Positions 40,683 through 49,346 of a stretch of 64,000 nt of DNA are shown here, piece after piece. The DNA is from Ruminococcus sp. UBA3665 (GTDB lineage Bacteria; Bacillota; Clostridia; Oscillospirales; Ruminococcaceae). Numbering within the stretch: the first letter of the stretch is position 1; every line of letters begins with the position of its first letter. The DNA lies in contig DFJS01000067.1 in NCBI GenBank assembly GCA_002373165.1, positions 1-64,000 on the forward strand. The letters are read 5' to 3'. Below the pieces are notes generated by a model that did no database searches, was not told the DNA's origin, and was given only the letters and a program-made list of their open reading frames with translations. The position numbers and the translations under genes were made by a program.

Positions 40683-42008
40683 CTATACGTTATAGATATC
40701 CCGGCGCAGGGCAAAATAGTCCGAAGAAAGCGGAGCATTTTCCTCATACGGTATGATGATTTCATCATTAGCGGGAGTTTCTGCCAATGACTGCACCAGT
40801 CCGACGATATATTTCAGGATAGCCAGAGCTTCTTCTGAATCGGGTTTATTATTATGATTGAAATCGACAGCATCCAGCTGTGCAGAAGTAAGGGAAGCTT
40901 TTCCCAGTACAGCTTTATTTACGCTGATTACATCCAGGATATTAATTTTTCCGTCGCCGCTGACATCTCCGGGGAGCAGAGGAGCCGTTTCGGCAGGCTC
41001 GGCAGTTTCGCTGACGGTTACTTTTATCACGACGGCATCAAAATCGGCATTGAATACAGTAATATTGGCCGTACCGGCTTCCATAGCAGTAATCACGCCG
41101 GATTTGGATACAATTGCTGTATTCTGGTTACTGGATTTATAAGTAAGATTGGTCTGGTTTGCGATAATCTGGAACTGATCGCCGGGCTGGAGCGAAATTT
41201 TTGTCTGATTTACCGTCAGTGCAGACAGAGTAGTAACTCTTGTTGTGGCAGTAGTAGCCTTAGTTGTTGTAGCAGTAGTGGCTCTGGTCGTAGTCGTTGT
41301 TGTGGATGTAGTGGTTGTAGTAGTAGAATTTGTCGTTGTAGTGGATGTAGTGGCTTTAGTAGTGGTAGTAGCAGCAGTGGAAGTAGTAGTAGTTTCAATC
41401 ATGGAATATTCAATTTCCACTCCGCCGTCCATATACTGCACCAGACCTTCTGCTACATAATCCCGACTGTCATTTTTCCAAAGCTGATGAGAAGCTTTTC
41501 CGCTGGAAGAAATCCCCTGATCGGCATAAGAAAAATAAAAAAATTCGCCGCCTGTGCAGTATTCCGGAATCTCTGCCAGTATAACGACCAGCGTTCCTGT
41601 TCCTGTGCAGCTGTCTCCGGATGCCCATGTACACCATGCAAAATCAGAAGTACTTGTCATAGCGCAGGTCATTTTTATATCTTTGCTCTGCGTTTCCACA
41701 GGAGAATATCCATAACTTCTGATCAGATTCGGATCTGTGACCAAAGTAAAATTACAATCGGCTCTGATTCCGAACTCTACAGCAGTAATGCCGGGATTCT
41801 GCACCAGATTGACCGCAATAGGCACACAGCGGTCAGAATCCTGCAAATCCTGCATAGTAACAGATTTCTGTTCGATTTCTACAGCAACACTCCCGGAAGC
41901 CTCTGCTTTAAGAGGATGACACAGAAAAGCGGCACAGAAAATCAAAAGCATACATACAGTCATGCTGAAAGCTGTTTTAGCTGTTTTATATGTTTCATAG
42001 CGTATCAT
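40683..42008 (-). CDS. Secreted cohesin-like / Big2 / dockerin protein, ended by amber codon
   Basis: 441 residues to the TAG. Signal peptide to about residue 38 (PLKAEASG). Residues 39-205 form a cohesin-like beta-sandwich (VPIAVNLVQNPGITAVEFGI, then MTSTSDFAWCTWASG). A Thr-rich linker of about 60 residues is encoded by a near-repetitive tract at 41216-41400. Next comes a Big2-type Ig domain (LQPGDQFQIIANQTNLTYKS, then GVITAMEAGTANITV). A type-I dockerin follows (GDVSGDGKINILDV and DFNHNNKPDSEEALAILKYI). The last 25 residues begin the domain cut by the stop codon. GGGAGG precedes the ATG. Likely a cellulosome-type surface protein; dockerin remains intact in the shortened product. Confidence 0.85.
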   Translation of the reverse strand: MIRYETYKTAKTAFSMTVCMLLIFCAAFLCHPLKAEASGSVAVEIEQKSVTMQDLQDSDRCVPIAVNLVQNPGITAVEFGIRADCNFTLVTDPNLIRSYGYSPVETQSKDIKMTCAMTSTSDFAWCTWASGDSCTGTGTLVVILAEIPEYCTGGEFFYFSYADQGISSSGKASHQLWKNDSRDYVAEGLVQYMDGGVEIEYSMIETTTTSTAATTTTKATTSTTTTNSTTTTTTSTTTTTTRATTATTTKATTATTRVTTLSALTVNQTKISLQPGDQFQIIANQTNLTYKSSNQNTAIVSKSGVITAMEAGTANITVFNADFDAVVIKVTVSETAEPAETAPLLPGDVSGDGKINILDVISVNKAVLGKASLTSAQLDAVDFNHNNKPDSEEALAILKYIVGLVQSLAETPANDEIIIPYEENAPLSSDYFALRRDIYNV

Positions 42009-42063
42009 AAAATAAAACCTCCCTGTATTTTTAAATTTCTGCTTGCAGAAGAAGATTAACTAT

Positions 42064-42092
42064 ATTTTACATAAAAAAGAGAAAAAAAGCAA
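42064..42092 (-). promoter_or_regulatory. Promoter of the cohesin-like/dockerin gene
   Basis: Minus strand TTGCTT (42092-42087), 17-bp spacer, TAAAAT (42069-42064). Confidence 0.65.
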
Positions 42093-42094
42093 TC

Positions 42095-42119
42095 ATTTTT
42101 TGTATTATATACAAAAAAT
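42095..42119. repeat. 25-base perfect palindrome
   Basis: ATTTTTTGTAT-TAT-ATACAAAAAAT, 11-3-11, directly upstream of the -35 box above and 45 bases after the flippase stop. It could be an operator or an AT-rich terminator of the flippase gene. Confidence 0.6.
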
Positions 42120-42163
42120 TCATAATTTTTGTAAGATATGGAAAAAGTATCCGTTTATTTTTG

Positions 42164-43801
42164 CTATATTTTACAAAATCCGGCCTGCCGTTCCCGCAGA
42201 AAAAGTGTTTTCATTTCGTCCTGAGATGTCAGGAACAGCACCAGAATATAAATCAGCACAGCCGCCAGCACAGCGGCAGGAAACGCCATTCTCTGCGGAA
42301 GACAGAACAGAAGCCTGTCATAGCACACCCGCGCCGCCGCCGCACACAGTACGCCGCCCCAGAACTGCGATATCAGCGGCCCGAACAAGTGCAGAGGTTC
42401 GCCGAGTTCTTTTTTCAGACAGTGCAGTGCAAGAATCAGAATGACTCCATAGCAAAGGCTTGTCGAAATCGCCGCCCCGGCGGTGCAGAATTTCGGAATC
42501 AGAAGCAAATTTCCAATCAGCTTGATGCCAATCCCCGGAAGCATGACCTTCACGGGCAGATCTTCCCTGCCGACTGCCTGCAATAAGCTGAATACAGGAA
42601 ACGAAAGGCATAAAAAAATCAATCCCGGCGCAAGTGTGCGCAGTCCGTCAACGGCCGCCTGAATTTCGGCATTTCTTCCGGAGAATAAAAATTCCAGAAT
42701 GCCTTCCGGGACGGCGAATATGCCGCATCCTGCCGGGACAGCGGCAATTCCGGTCAGCAGCAGAACTTGTCTGGCATATCCGGCGGCCTGCCGTTTATTT
42801 CCGGCGGCCCAGGCCTGCGCCGTGCAGGGCAGAACACTTTTGGCGAACATATTCGTCAGCGAAGGCACCAGATTAAACACAGTCACTGACAGCCCCATGA
42901 ACGAACCGTATACAAAAGCGGCGGCCTCTTCCGGAGGAACAGTTCCGGCAAGATCTGCTTTCTGATAGAAGCCTTCGGCATCAGAAAGCAGCATCCGGGA
43001 AAATGCTCTCATCACCGTAAACAAATCCATCAGCGATGTCAGATTTGTAACCAGTGCGCCGAGTGCCGCCGGAATCATAATTTGAAACAATAATTTTATC
43101 ATATTACGGGAATCCGGCGGAATTTCTCCGGAAAGCTTCTGTTTTTTCTGAGTCAGATTTTTCATGACAAGATACAGCCATCCGGCTGCGGAAGAGAGCA
43201 TCACACCCAGCACTGCGCCCATTGCGCCGCGGCTTTCCCGGGAATAGTCTTTCAGAATTATAAAATCTGAATTCATGAACAGCTTGCAGAACCACAGGCC
43301 GAACGCCAGTTTTGCCACAGCCTCGGCGGCCTGAGAGACTGCCGTCGGCATCATACAGCACATACCTTCATAATAGCCGCGTTCGACAGCAGTCAGACAG
43401 CAGAATAAAATTGCCGGAGTCATCACAAGCACAGCCGGATAAGCTTCCGGCGAGCCGGAAGTATGCAGGGCGAAGAATCTGGCACAGCATAAAGAAATCA
43501 GCATTCCGGCCAGTCCCAGAATCAGGCACAGCATCCGGGCAGTATTCCGGAGTTTCAGAGCACTGGCAAACTGTTTTTTTCCTGCAAAATCGGCAGTCGG
43601 CCGGGCGACTGCGGTTGAAAGTCCCGTTACCAGAACTGCATAAACCGGCAGGAACAAGCCGTAAGCACAGCTGAAATATCCCATGCCTGTACCGCCAAGC
43701 AGTGCTGTCAGCGGCAGTTTGAACATTGCGCCGCACAGTTTTGCAAACACTGCCGATGCCGTCAGCAGAAGCGACCCCTGTAAAAATGTCTGTTTTTTCA
43801 T
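42164..43801 (-). CDS. MOP-superfamily lipid/polysaccharide flippase (SpoVB/MurJ-like)
   Basis: 545 residues from ATG 43801 (AAAGGGG upstream). About 14 membrane segments. The opening TFLQGSLLLTASAVFAKLCGAMFKLPL, in two parts, is the Wzx/SpoVB family start; ERGYYEGMCCMMPTAVSQ and PSLTNMFAKSVLPC also match. SpoVB-like proteins flip lipid II or export wall precursors, some during spore cortex building. Leftward, single gene; divergent from the aminotransferase. Confidence 0.88.
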   Translation of the reverse strand: MKKQTFLQGSLLLTASAVFAKLCGAMFKLPLTALLGGTGMGYFSCAYGLFLPVYAVLVTGLSTAVARPTADFAGKKQFASALKLRNTARMLCLILGLAGMLISLCCARFFALHTSGSPEAYPAVLVMTPAILFCCLTAVERGYYEGMCCMMPTAVSQAAEAVAKLAFGLWFCKLFMNSDFIILKDYSRESRGAMGAVLGVMLSSAAGWLYLVMKNLTQKKQKLSGEIPPDSRNMIKLLFQIMIPAALGALVTNLTSLMDLFTVMRAFSRMLLSDAEGFYQKADLAGTVPPEEAAAFVYGSFMGLSVTVFNLVPSLTNMFAKSVLPCTAQAWAAGNKRQAAGYARQVLLLTGIAAVPAGCGIFAVPEGILEFLFSGRNAEIQAAVDGLRTLAPGLIFLCLSFPVFSLLQAVGREDLPVKVMLPGIGIKLIGNLLLIPKFCTAGAAISTSLCYGVILILALHCLKKELGEPLHLFGPLISQFWGGVLCAAAARVCYDRLLFCLPQRMAFPAAVLAAVLIYILVLFLTSQDEMKTLFLRERQAGFCKI

Positions 43802-43872
43802 AAGCCTGACCCCTTTCAGAAGCATTTCCAAAAAAATTTCACGGAACAGAAGGATTTTTTTTTAAAATGCTA

Positions 43873-43901
43873 TTGCCGAAACTAAAATTTTGTGCTATAA
43901 T
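43873..43901 (+). promoter_or_regulatory. Promoter of the aminotransferase-led operon
   Basis: TTGCCG (43873-43878), 17-bp spacer, extended TGC-TATAAT (43896-43901). Confidence 0.72.
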
Positions 43902-43960
43902 AATAACAGCACTCTGTAAACTGACAGAGAATTTGAATCGCAAAAGGTGAAAAAATAGTT

Positions 43961-45154
43961 ATGAATTATCAGTTTTCTGAAAAAGTTTCTCATTTGCAGG
44001 CTTCTGCTATCAGAGAAATTTTAAAATTTACCTCCGTACCGGGTGTGATTTCCTTTGCAGCCGGAAATCCGGCTCCGGAAGCCTTTCCTGTCGATACTGT
44101 ACGCGAAATTGCTTCTGAACTGTTTCAGAATGACCCCATTGCTGTTTTGCAGTACGGCATTACCGAAGGCTACCTGCCGTTAAGAAATCTCATGAAAGAA
44201 CGCATGGCAGACCAGGGCAATTTCAAAGCAGATTCTGAAGAATTGATTATCACATCCGGCGCACAGCAGGTGATGGAGCTTGCCTGCAAATCGCTGTGCA
44301 ATCCCGGCGATACGCTGATCTGCGAAGCTCCCAGTTTTATCGGCTCGCTGAATGCTTTTAAATCCTATAATGTCAATCTGGTAGGCGTGCCGCTGGATGA
44401 CGAGGGCATGAATCCCGAACTGCTGGAAAAAGCACTGAAAGAAAATCCCAATACAAAATTGATTTATTTAATCCTGAACTTCCAGAATCCTACCGGCAAA
44501 ACAACGACTTTAAAGCGTCGTAAAGAATTATATGCACTGGCACAGAAATATAATACTATGATAATTGAAGACAATCCCTATGGAGATCTGAGATTTGCCG
44601 GCGAGGAAGTCCCCACAATCAAGAGTATGGATACAGACGGCAGAGTTATCTATGCCGGAAGCTTCTCAAAAGTGCTTGCGCCGGGCATTCGTGTAGGATA
44701 CGGCATTGCTCCGAAGGAAGTTATTTCAAAAATGGTTGTCTGCAAGCAGGTATCTGACGTGCAGACGAATAATTTCGGCCAGATGCTGGCTTATCAGTTC
44801 ATGCAGAAAGTAGATTTCGATGCCCATCTTGCTAAATTAAGAGCAATTTATAAACAGAAAGCAGAAAGAATGCTTTCCGGCATTGAAGCACATTTTTCTG
44901 ATAAAGTCAGCTATACCCGTCCGGAAGGCGGTCTGTTCCTGTGGTGTACGCTTCCGGAAGGCAGTGATATGACGGGCTTCTGCTCCAAGGCCGTGCAGGA
45001 ATATAAAATTGCTGTTGTTCCCGGCAATGCCTTCATGGTATCCGAAAGCGATGTGACATATTCTTTCCGGCTGAATTATTCCACACCTACAGACGATGCC
45101 ATTGACAAGGGCATTGCTGTGCTGGGTCAGCTGACAAAAGAAATGTTTGATTAA
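43961..45154 (+). CDS. PLP-dependent aminotransferase (2-aminoadipate/MocR-type branch)
   Basis: 397 residues. FAAGNPAPEAFPVD and LQYGITEGYLPLRNLM are typical of the LysN/KAT-II/MocR branch. The PLP lysine lies in YAGSFSKVLAPGIRVGYG; NFQNPTGKTT and the C-terminal YSFRLNYSTPT complete the site. Broad-range amino-acid transamination is likely. AAAAGGTG precedes the ATG. First gene of a run that includes trpS and mazG. Confidence 0.92.
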   Translation: MNYQFSEKVSHLQASAIREILKFTSVPGVISFAAGNPAPEAFPVDTVREIASELFQNDPIAVLQYGITEGYLPLRNLMKERMADQGNFKADSEELIITSGAQQVMELACKSLCNPGDTLICEAPSFIGSLNAFKSYNVNLVGVPLDDEGMNPELLEKALKENPNTKLIYLILNFQNPTGKTTTLKRRKELYALAQKYNTMIIEDNPYGDLRFAGEEVPTIKSMDTDGRVIYAGSFSKVLAPGIRVGYGIAPKEVISKMVVCKQVSDVQTNNFGQMLAYQFMQKVDFDAHLAKLRAIYKQKAERMLSGIEAHFSDKVSYTRPEGGLFLWCTLPEGSDMTGFCSKAVQEYKIAVVPGNAFMVSESDVTYSFRLNYSTPTDDAIDKGIAVLGQLTKEMFD

Positions 45155-45192
45155 TTTAATTTTATTTTATTTCAAGAAAGGAATTTTTTATC

Positions 45193-45732
45193 ATGGCAAT
45201 TGTAAGACGTTCTCCCTTAGATCCCTATCCGGTTACGCCGGGCTATCTGGCCACCAGAAACAGTGCACTGCACATTCCGCCTGTGCAGTTCTCGAACATG
45301 AAATTCAAATCTGACGAAGTTTACGGCATTGTAATTGATATTCCGCTGGGTCAGACAATCATGGTAACCATGGTCTGCTTTATCAACGGCGCAGCAAATC
45401 TGTACTTCAACAACGGCAGTGAATATACAGGCGCATCGACAAAATACAAATCTGTCGTACAGGCGGCCAGAAATCTGGTAGTCAATGCAACCGCCCTCAA
45501 GCAGACCTGCAAGAGAACATCACAGTTTCCTCTGCCTGTTGCCGGAAAGCATTTTGTCTACATGATGACCAAGCGCGGCATTTTCAAAGCCGAAATTGAC
45601 CCCAGAACAGTTCAGCAGGATTCCAAAGAAAAACGTGTGGTTTATTATCTTTACCAGCAGGTAATGGGTGCACTGCGGGTGGCACAGCTCCGTGATGCAG
45701 AAAATCTGCCGGAAGGCGGTAATCAGGCATGA
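45193..45732 (+). CDS. Conserved-looking protein of unknown function
   Basis: 179 residues, soluble, mixed alpha/beta, no signal peptide (AAGAAAGGAA upstream of ATG 45193). Motifs include SPLDPYPVTPGYLATRNSA and FNNGSEYTGAS. Overlaps trpS by ATGA, so its expression is coupled. I do not recognise the family. Confidence 0.75.
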   Translation: MAIVRRSPLDPYPVTPGYLATRNSALHIPPVQFSNMKFKSDEVYGIVIDIPLGQTIMVTMVCFINGAANLYFNNGSEYTGASTKYKSVVQAARNLVVNATALKQTCKRTSQFPLPVAGKHFVYMMTKRGIFKAEIDPRTVQQDSKEKRVVYYLYQQVMGALRVAQLRDAENLPEGGNQA

Positions 45733-46736
45733 GTGAACAGAAAAAACTGATTTTCAGCGGCATTCAGCCCACAGGCACTTTCACACTGGGAAACTATATC
45801 GGCGCAATCCGCAACTGGAAACCCCTCCAGGATGATTACAGATGCATCTACTGTGTTGTGGATGAACATGCAATTACGGTAAAAATCGAACCGGCCAAGC
45901 TTCGTCAGAAAACACTGGAAGCCTATGCACAGCTGCTTGCCTGCGGCATCGATCTGGATAAATCTTTGCTGTTTATTCAAAGCCATGTGCCGACTCATGC
46001 ACAGCTTTCCTGGATTCTGAACTGTTCCACACAGTTCGGCGAACTTTCCAGAATGACACAGTTCAAAGACAAAAGTCAGAAACATCCGGATGATGTCAAC
46101 GCCGGACTGTTTGACTATCCTGTCCTGATGGCCGCGGATATTCTGGTTTATAATGCCGATCTGGTTCCTGTAGGCGCAGATCAGATGCAGCATCTGGAGC
46201 TTGCCCGTACAATTGCAAGAAGATTCAACGGCCGTTACGGCGAAACTTTCACAGTTCCGGAAGGCTATGTTGCTCCTGTGGGCGCAAAAGTCATGTCTTT
46301 GCAGGAACCGACAAAGAAAATGTCTAAATCGGACGAAAATCCCAATGCTGTGATTTTAATTCTGGATGATAAAGACACAATTATCCGGAAATTCAAAAGA
46401 GCCGTGACGGACAGCGAAACAGAAATTGCATTCCGTGAAGGCAAGGACGGTATTAATAATCTGCTGACAATCTATTCTGCCGTAACAGGAAAAACCATTC
46501 CGGAAGCCGAACAGGAATTTGCCGGACAGGGTTACGGTACATTCAAGATTGCCGTGGGCGAAGCCGTGGCCGATCATCTTGCGCCGGTACGTGAAGAATA
46601 TGCCCGTCTGATTGCCGATAAGGCATATCTGAAAGACTGCTACACCCGCTGTGCCGGAGAAGCTCTGCGCTATTCCCAGAGAATCTTGAATAAAGTTTAT
46701 AAAAAAGTCGGCTTTATTGCTTCTGAAATCAGGTGA
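45729..46736 (+). CDS. trpS: Tryptophanyl-tRNA synthetase
   Basis: 335 residues, class I. The HIGH-type motif is in GIQPTGTFTLGNYIGAI (residues 11-27) and the KMSKS loop in PTKKMSKSDENP. PVGADQMQHLELAR binds tryptophan and tRNA in the family. No T-box lies upstream, since it is inside an operon. Confidence 0.97.
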   Translation: MSEQKKLIFSGIQPTGTFTLGNYIGAIRNWKPLQDDYRCIYCVVDEHAITVKIEPAKLRQKTLEAYAQLLACGIDLDKSLLFIQSHVPTHAQLSWILNCSTQFGELSRMTQFKDKSQKHPDDVNAGLFDYPVLMAADILVYNADLVPVGADQMQHLELARTIARRFNGRYGETFTVPEGYVAPVGAKVMSLQEPTKKMSKSDENPNAVILILDDKDTIIRKFKRAVTDSETEIAFREGKDGINNLLTIYSAVTGKTIPEAEQEFAGQGYGTFKIAVGEAVADHLAPVREEYARLIADKAYLKDCYTRCAGEALRYSQRILNKVYKKVGFIASEIR

Positions 46737-46741
46737 TCCGC

Positions 46742-47545
46742 ATGGTAGACTATACACAGAAAGAGACTTATCAGATTCAGGATTTGCAGGAAATTGTCAG
46801 ACTTCTGCGCAGTCCCGGCGGCTGTCCCTGGGATAAGGAACAGAATCATACTTCTATCCGCAACGACTTTCTGGAAGAAGCTTACGAAGCTGTCGAAGCC
46901 ATCGATCTGCTTAACATGGATATGATGCGCGAAGAACTGGGCGATGTGCTCTTGCAGGTAGTCTTTCACTGCACACTTGCCGAAGAAGAAAAAGCATTTG
47001 ATTTTAATGCCGTCTGTGACGAAATCTGCAAAAAGCTGATTATCCGTCATCCGCATGTGTTCGGCGATGTTGTCGCCAATGATACGGAAACTGTCCTGAA
47101 TAACTGGGATGCCATCAAAAAAGAAACCAAGCATCAGGAAACGTATACTGATACGCTCCAGGCCGTAGCCAAGTCACTGCCTGCGCTCGCCAGAGCACAG
47201 AAAGTCGGCAAACGTGCCAAAAAAGCCGGTATGGACTTCCGCACTGCACAGGATGCCTTCTCCTGCATTCAGGCCGAACATGACGAACTTCAGGAAGCCA
47301 TGCAGTCCGCCGATCAGAACCGCATAGAAGAAGAATTCGGCGATCTGCTTTTTTCCTGCGTCAATACCGCCCGTCATCTGGGCATAGATGCCGAACAGGC
47401 ACTCTCCAGAGCAACGGAAAAATTCATCCGCCGCTTTGCCGCGACCGAACAGCTTGTGACAGAATCCGGAAAAAATATGCCTGACCTGCCTATTGAAGAA
47501 CTTGATCTTTACTGGAATCAGGCCAAACAACAAACTGATTTATAA
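46742..47545 (+). CDS. mazG: Nucleoside triphosphate pyrophosphohydrolase MazG
   Basis: 267 residues from ATG 46742 (AGGTGA six bases upstream, overlapping the trpS stop). Two MazG domains: GGCPWDKEQNHTSIRNDFLE with E-x-x-E helices, and a second with EEEFGDLLFSCVNTARH. It removes damaged or excess NTPs. Gene order mazG-hup-rqcP matches the Bacillus yabN-yabO region. Confidence 0.95.
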   Translation: MVDYTQKETYQIQDLQEIVRLLRSPGGCPWDKEQNHTSIRNDFLEEAYEAVEAIDLLNMDMMREELGDVLLQVVFHCTLAEEEKAFDFNAVCDEICKKLIIRHPHVFGDVVANDTETVLNNWDAIKKETKHQETYTDTLQAVAKSLPALARAQKVGKRAKKAGMDFRTAQDAFSCIQAEHDELQEAMQSADQNRIEEEFGDLLFSCVNTARHLGIDAEQALSRATEKFIRRFAATEQLVTESGKNMPDLPIEELDLYWNQAKQQTDL

Positions 47546-47575
47546 TTTTTATCATTTTTACAGGAGGAATTTATC

Positions 47576-47860
47576 ATGACTAAATCTGAATTAATCGCTA
47601 TGTATGCCAAGAACAGAGACCGCAAAAGAAAAGATGCCGAAGCCGATGTTAATTTTATTTTTGATACCATCTGTGCTTCTCTTGCCGAAGGCGAAAAAGT
47701 TGTCCTGACTGGTTTTGGTACATTCGATGTGCGCGAACGCAAGGAAAAACGCTGTCTGAATCCCCGTACCCGCGAACCGATTCAGCTTCCTTCCGGCAAA
47801 GCTCCTGCCTTCAAGGCCGGCAGAGGCCTCAAAGAAGCCGTAAATCCCAAAAAGGACTGA
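47576..47860 (+). CDS. hup: HU-type DNA-binding protein
   Basis: 94 residues. KVVLTGFGTFDVRERKEKR and LNPRTREPIQLP are the HU signature and DNA-arm region. Slightly unusual: Cys-Leu replaces the common Gly-Arg before NP. AGGAGGA precedes the ATG. Confidence 0.95.
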   Translation: MTKSELIAMYAKNRDRKRKDAEADVNFIFDTICASLAEGEKVVLTGFGTFDVRERKEKRCLNPRTREPIQLPSGKAPAFKAGRGLKEAVNPKKD

Positions 47861-47867
47861 TCTTTCT

Positions 47868-48878
47868 ATGAAAAAGAATATCCTGAAAAAATCCATTTCC
47901 TGCTGTCTGGCATTCTGTGCCGTTCTGCTGTGCTGTCATGCGTGCGGCACGGAGACAGAAAAGCCGGATACCATCGAAGATATTCTCAACCCAAGACGAA
48001 ACGAGCAGGAAACGGAAACAGAAACTTCTTCCGCACATCTGACGGAAGAAACCCAGGAATCGACAGAATATCAGAGTCTTTTCTTTCCGGAGACGAATAT
48101 TCCTACAGAAGTGCCCGAAACTTACGCGGCGGAAACAGAAACGGCCTCTGAATTTGTCCTTCCCTCGGAAACACTTCCTGTCGCAGTGACAGTACCCGTG
48201 GCAGAAACGGAAACAGAAACAGCCGTCCCGGAAATTTCTTCCGCAGAATGGGAAACCGCTTACAGAGAATTTCTTGAAAGAAAATCTTTTCAGCGGCAGA
48301 TTTCTGCCGATGTGCAGGAAGCCGATACACGCTTTCTGTTATTATATTTAAATCAGGACGATATTCCGGAACTGTTTATTCAGACTACTATGGAAGTGCT
48401 GATTTATTCCTGTCACAACGGCCGTGTAGTCTATATCGATCATTTTTATCCCAGTCATTATACTTATAATTTTTACTACCGGCCATATCATAACACCCTT
48501 GGTTCTTTGCAGGGTTCGGTCATGGCGGACGGGACTTATCTGGAAATTTATGAATTTGAAGATTCGCCGCTTTCCGCTTCCGGCCTGGTGCTGAAAACAA
48601 CCTATTGTTATCCTACCAGGGATTACAGCTACGAAATCTACGCCGAACGCGGCATGAATATCGACCTTGACAAAGCCCCGGAACTGGATGTGCATCCGGA
48701 CCGGGCAAATAATCTCGGCAGCAGCTGGATTACCATCCCGGATGTACTGGAGGCCAGCCCCTGCATTCCGCGTTATGAAATGACAGAAGAAGATCTGGAT
48801 GCTCTGTTCGGCTCGAAAGAAACAGATCCCACAGAAGAAACGGAAGAAACTCAGGAGAAAAAATATGCGTTTAGATAA
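47868..48878 (+). CDS. Lipoprotein with Glu/Thr-rich linker, unknown function
   Basis: 336 residues. Lipobox LLCCHAC (Cys26). Residues 30-125 are a low-complexity Glu/Thr linker. The C-terminal 200 residues are a globular domain with many Tyr (HYTYNFYYRPYHNT) resembling the many uncharacterised exported domains of Clostridia with NQDDIPELFI-type Asp-rich openings. It sits between hup and rqcP, an uncommon place for a lipoprotein, and overlaps rqcP by 14 bases. Confidence 0.78.
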   Translation: MKKNILKKSISCCLAFCAVLLCCHACGTETEKPDTIEDILNPRRNEQETETETSSAHLTEETQESTEYQSLFFPETNIPTEVPETYAAETETASEFVLPSETLPVAVTVPVAETETETAVPEISSAEWETAYREFLERKSFQRQISADVQEADTRFLLLYLNQDDIPELFIQTTMEVLIYSCHNGRVVYIDHFYPSHYTYNFYYRPYHNTLGSLQGSVMADGTYLEIYEFEDSPLSASGLVLKTTYCYPTRDYSYEIYAERGMNIDLDKAPELDVHPDRANNLGSSWITIPDVLEASPCIPRYEMTEEDLDALFGSKETDPTEETEETQEKKYAFR

Positions 48879-49104
48879 ATATCTTAAAAATTCCCGGCTG
48901 ATCAAACGCCGGACAATCGCCAACGAGGCCTGCGATGCCGGAAAGGTGCTTGTCAATGATAAAGTCGCCCGTGCTTCTTACGATGTCAAACTGAATGATA
49001 TTATTGAAATTCAGATGGGTGCAAAAGCCGTGAAAGTCCGTGTGCTGGCACTTTCTGAAAATGCAACGAAGGCCAATGCCGCTGCCATGTACGAAGTAGT
49101 CTGA
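48865..49104 (+). CDS. rqcP: S4-domain RNA-binding protein RqcP (Hsp15-like)
   Basis: 79 residues from ATG 48865 (AGGAG upstream). MRLDKYLKNSRLIKRRTIA and AGKVLVNDKVARASYDVKLND are the S4 fold. In Bacillus RqcP (YabO) joins RqcH to add alanine tails to stalled chains. Last gene of the operon. Confidence 0.92.
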   Translation: MRLDKYLKNSRLIKRRTIANEACDAGKVLVNDKVARASYDVKLNDIIEIQMGAKAVKVRVLALSENATKANAAAMYEVV

Positions 49105-49113
49105 ATTTTATAC

Positions 49114-49144
49114 AAAAACTCCCTGCTTTTCCGGGGAGTTTTTG
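49114..49144 (+). terminator. Terminator of the trpS-mazG-rqcP run
   Basis: Stem AAAAACTCCC/GGGGAGTTTTT followed by TTTTTG. Confidence 0.8.
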
Positions 49145-49290
49145 TCTGTTTGATAGAAAACAAAAAATTTTTCAAAAAAATATCCAATATTTTTCCCATT
49201 TTGTTGTTATATAAACAGAAGGCTGTCAGCCGGACAGATTATTTATTATTTTTTGAAGTATCCAAGCTAATCGCTTTTCGTAAAGAGGTA

Positions 49291-49338
49291 AAACCGAAAG
49301 GACGCTCCCACTGCGCAAGGGAACGTCCTTTTCGGTTT
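49291..49338. terminator. Long hairpin between convergent genes
   Basis: AAACCGAAAGGACG pairs with CGTCCTTTTCGGTTT (one bulge), with an inner CTCCC/GGGAA stem. It lies just after the stop of the leftward binding protein and probably ends that transcript, though the T run is short. Confidence 0.6.
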
Positions 49339-49346
49339 GCTAGAAA

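Noticed and set aside
40683..40685. Amber codon as pyrrolysine or a recoded sense codon
   Set aside because: TAG ends holB at 33910-33912 in normal fashion, and the protein is a surface protein, not a methylamine methyltransferase. The paralogue has Trp.
41216..41400. Repetitive GTAGTAGTTG-type tract, as a possible tandem repeat or CRISPR
   Set aside because: It encodes the Thr-rich linker in frame with irregular units and no spacers; simple protein low complexity.
40854..42059. A rightward frame of 401 codons opposite the amber-split gene
   Set aside because: Cys/Ser/Gly-rich translation of the Thr-rich linker's complement; no start signals.
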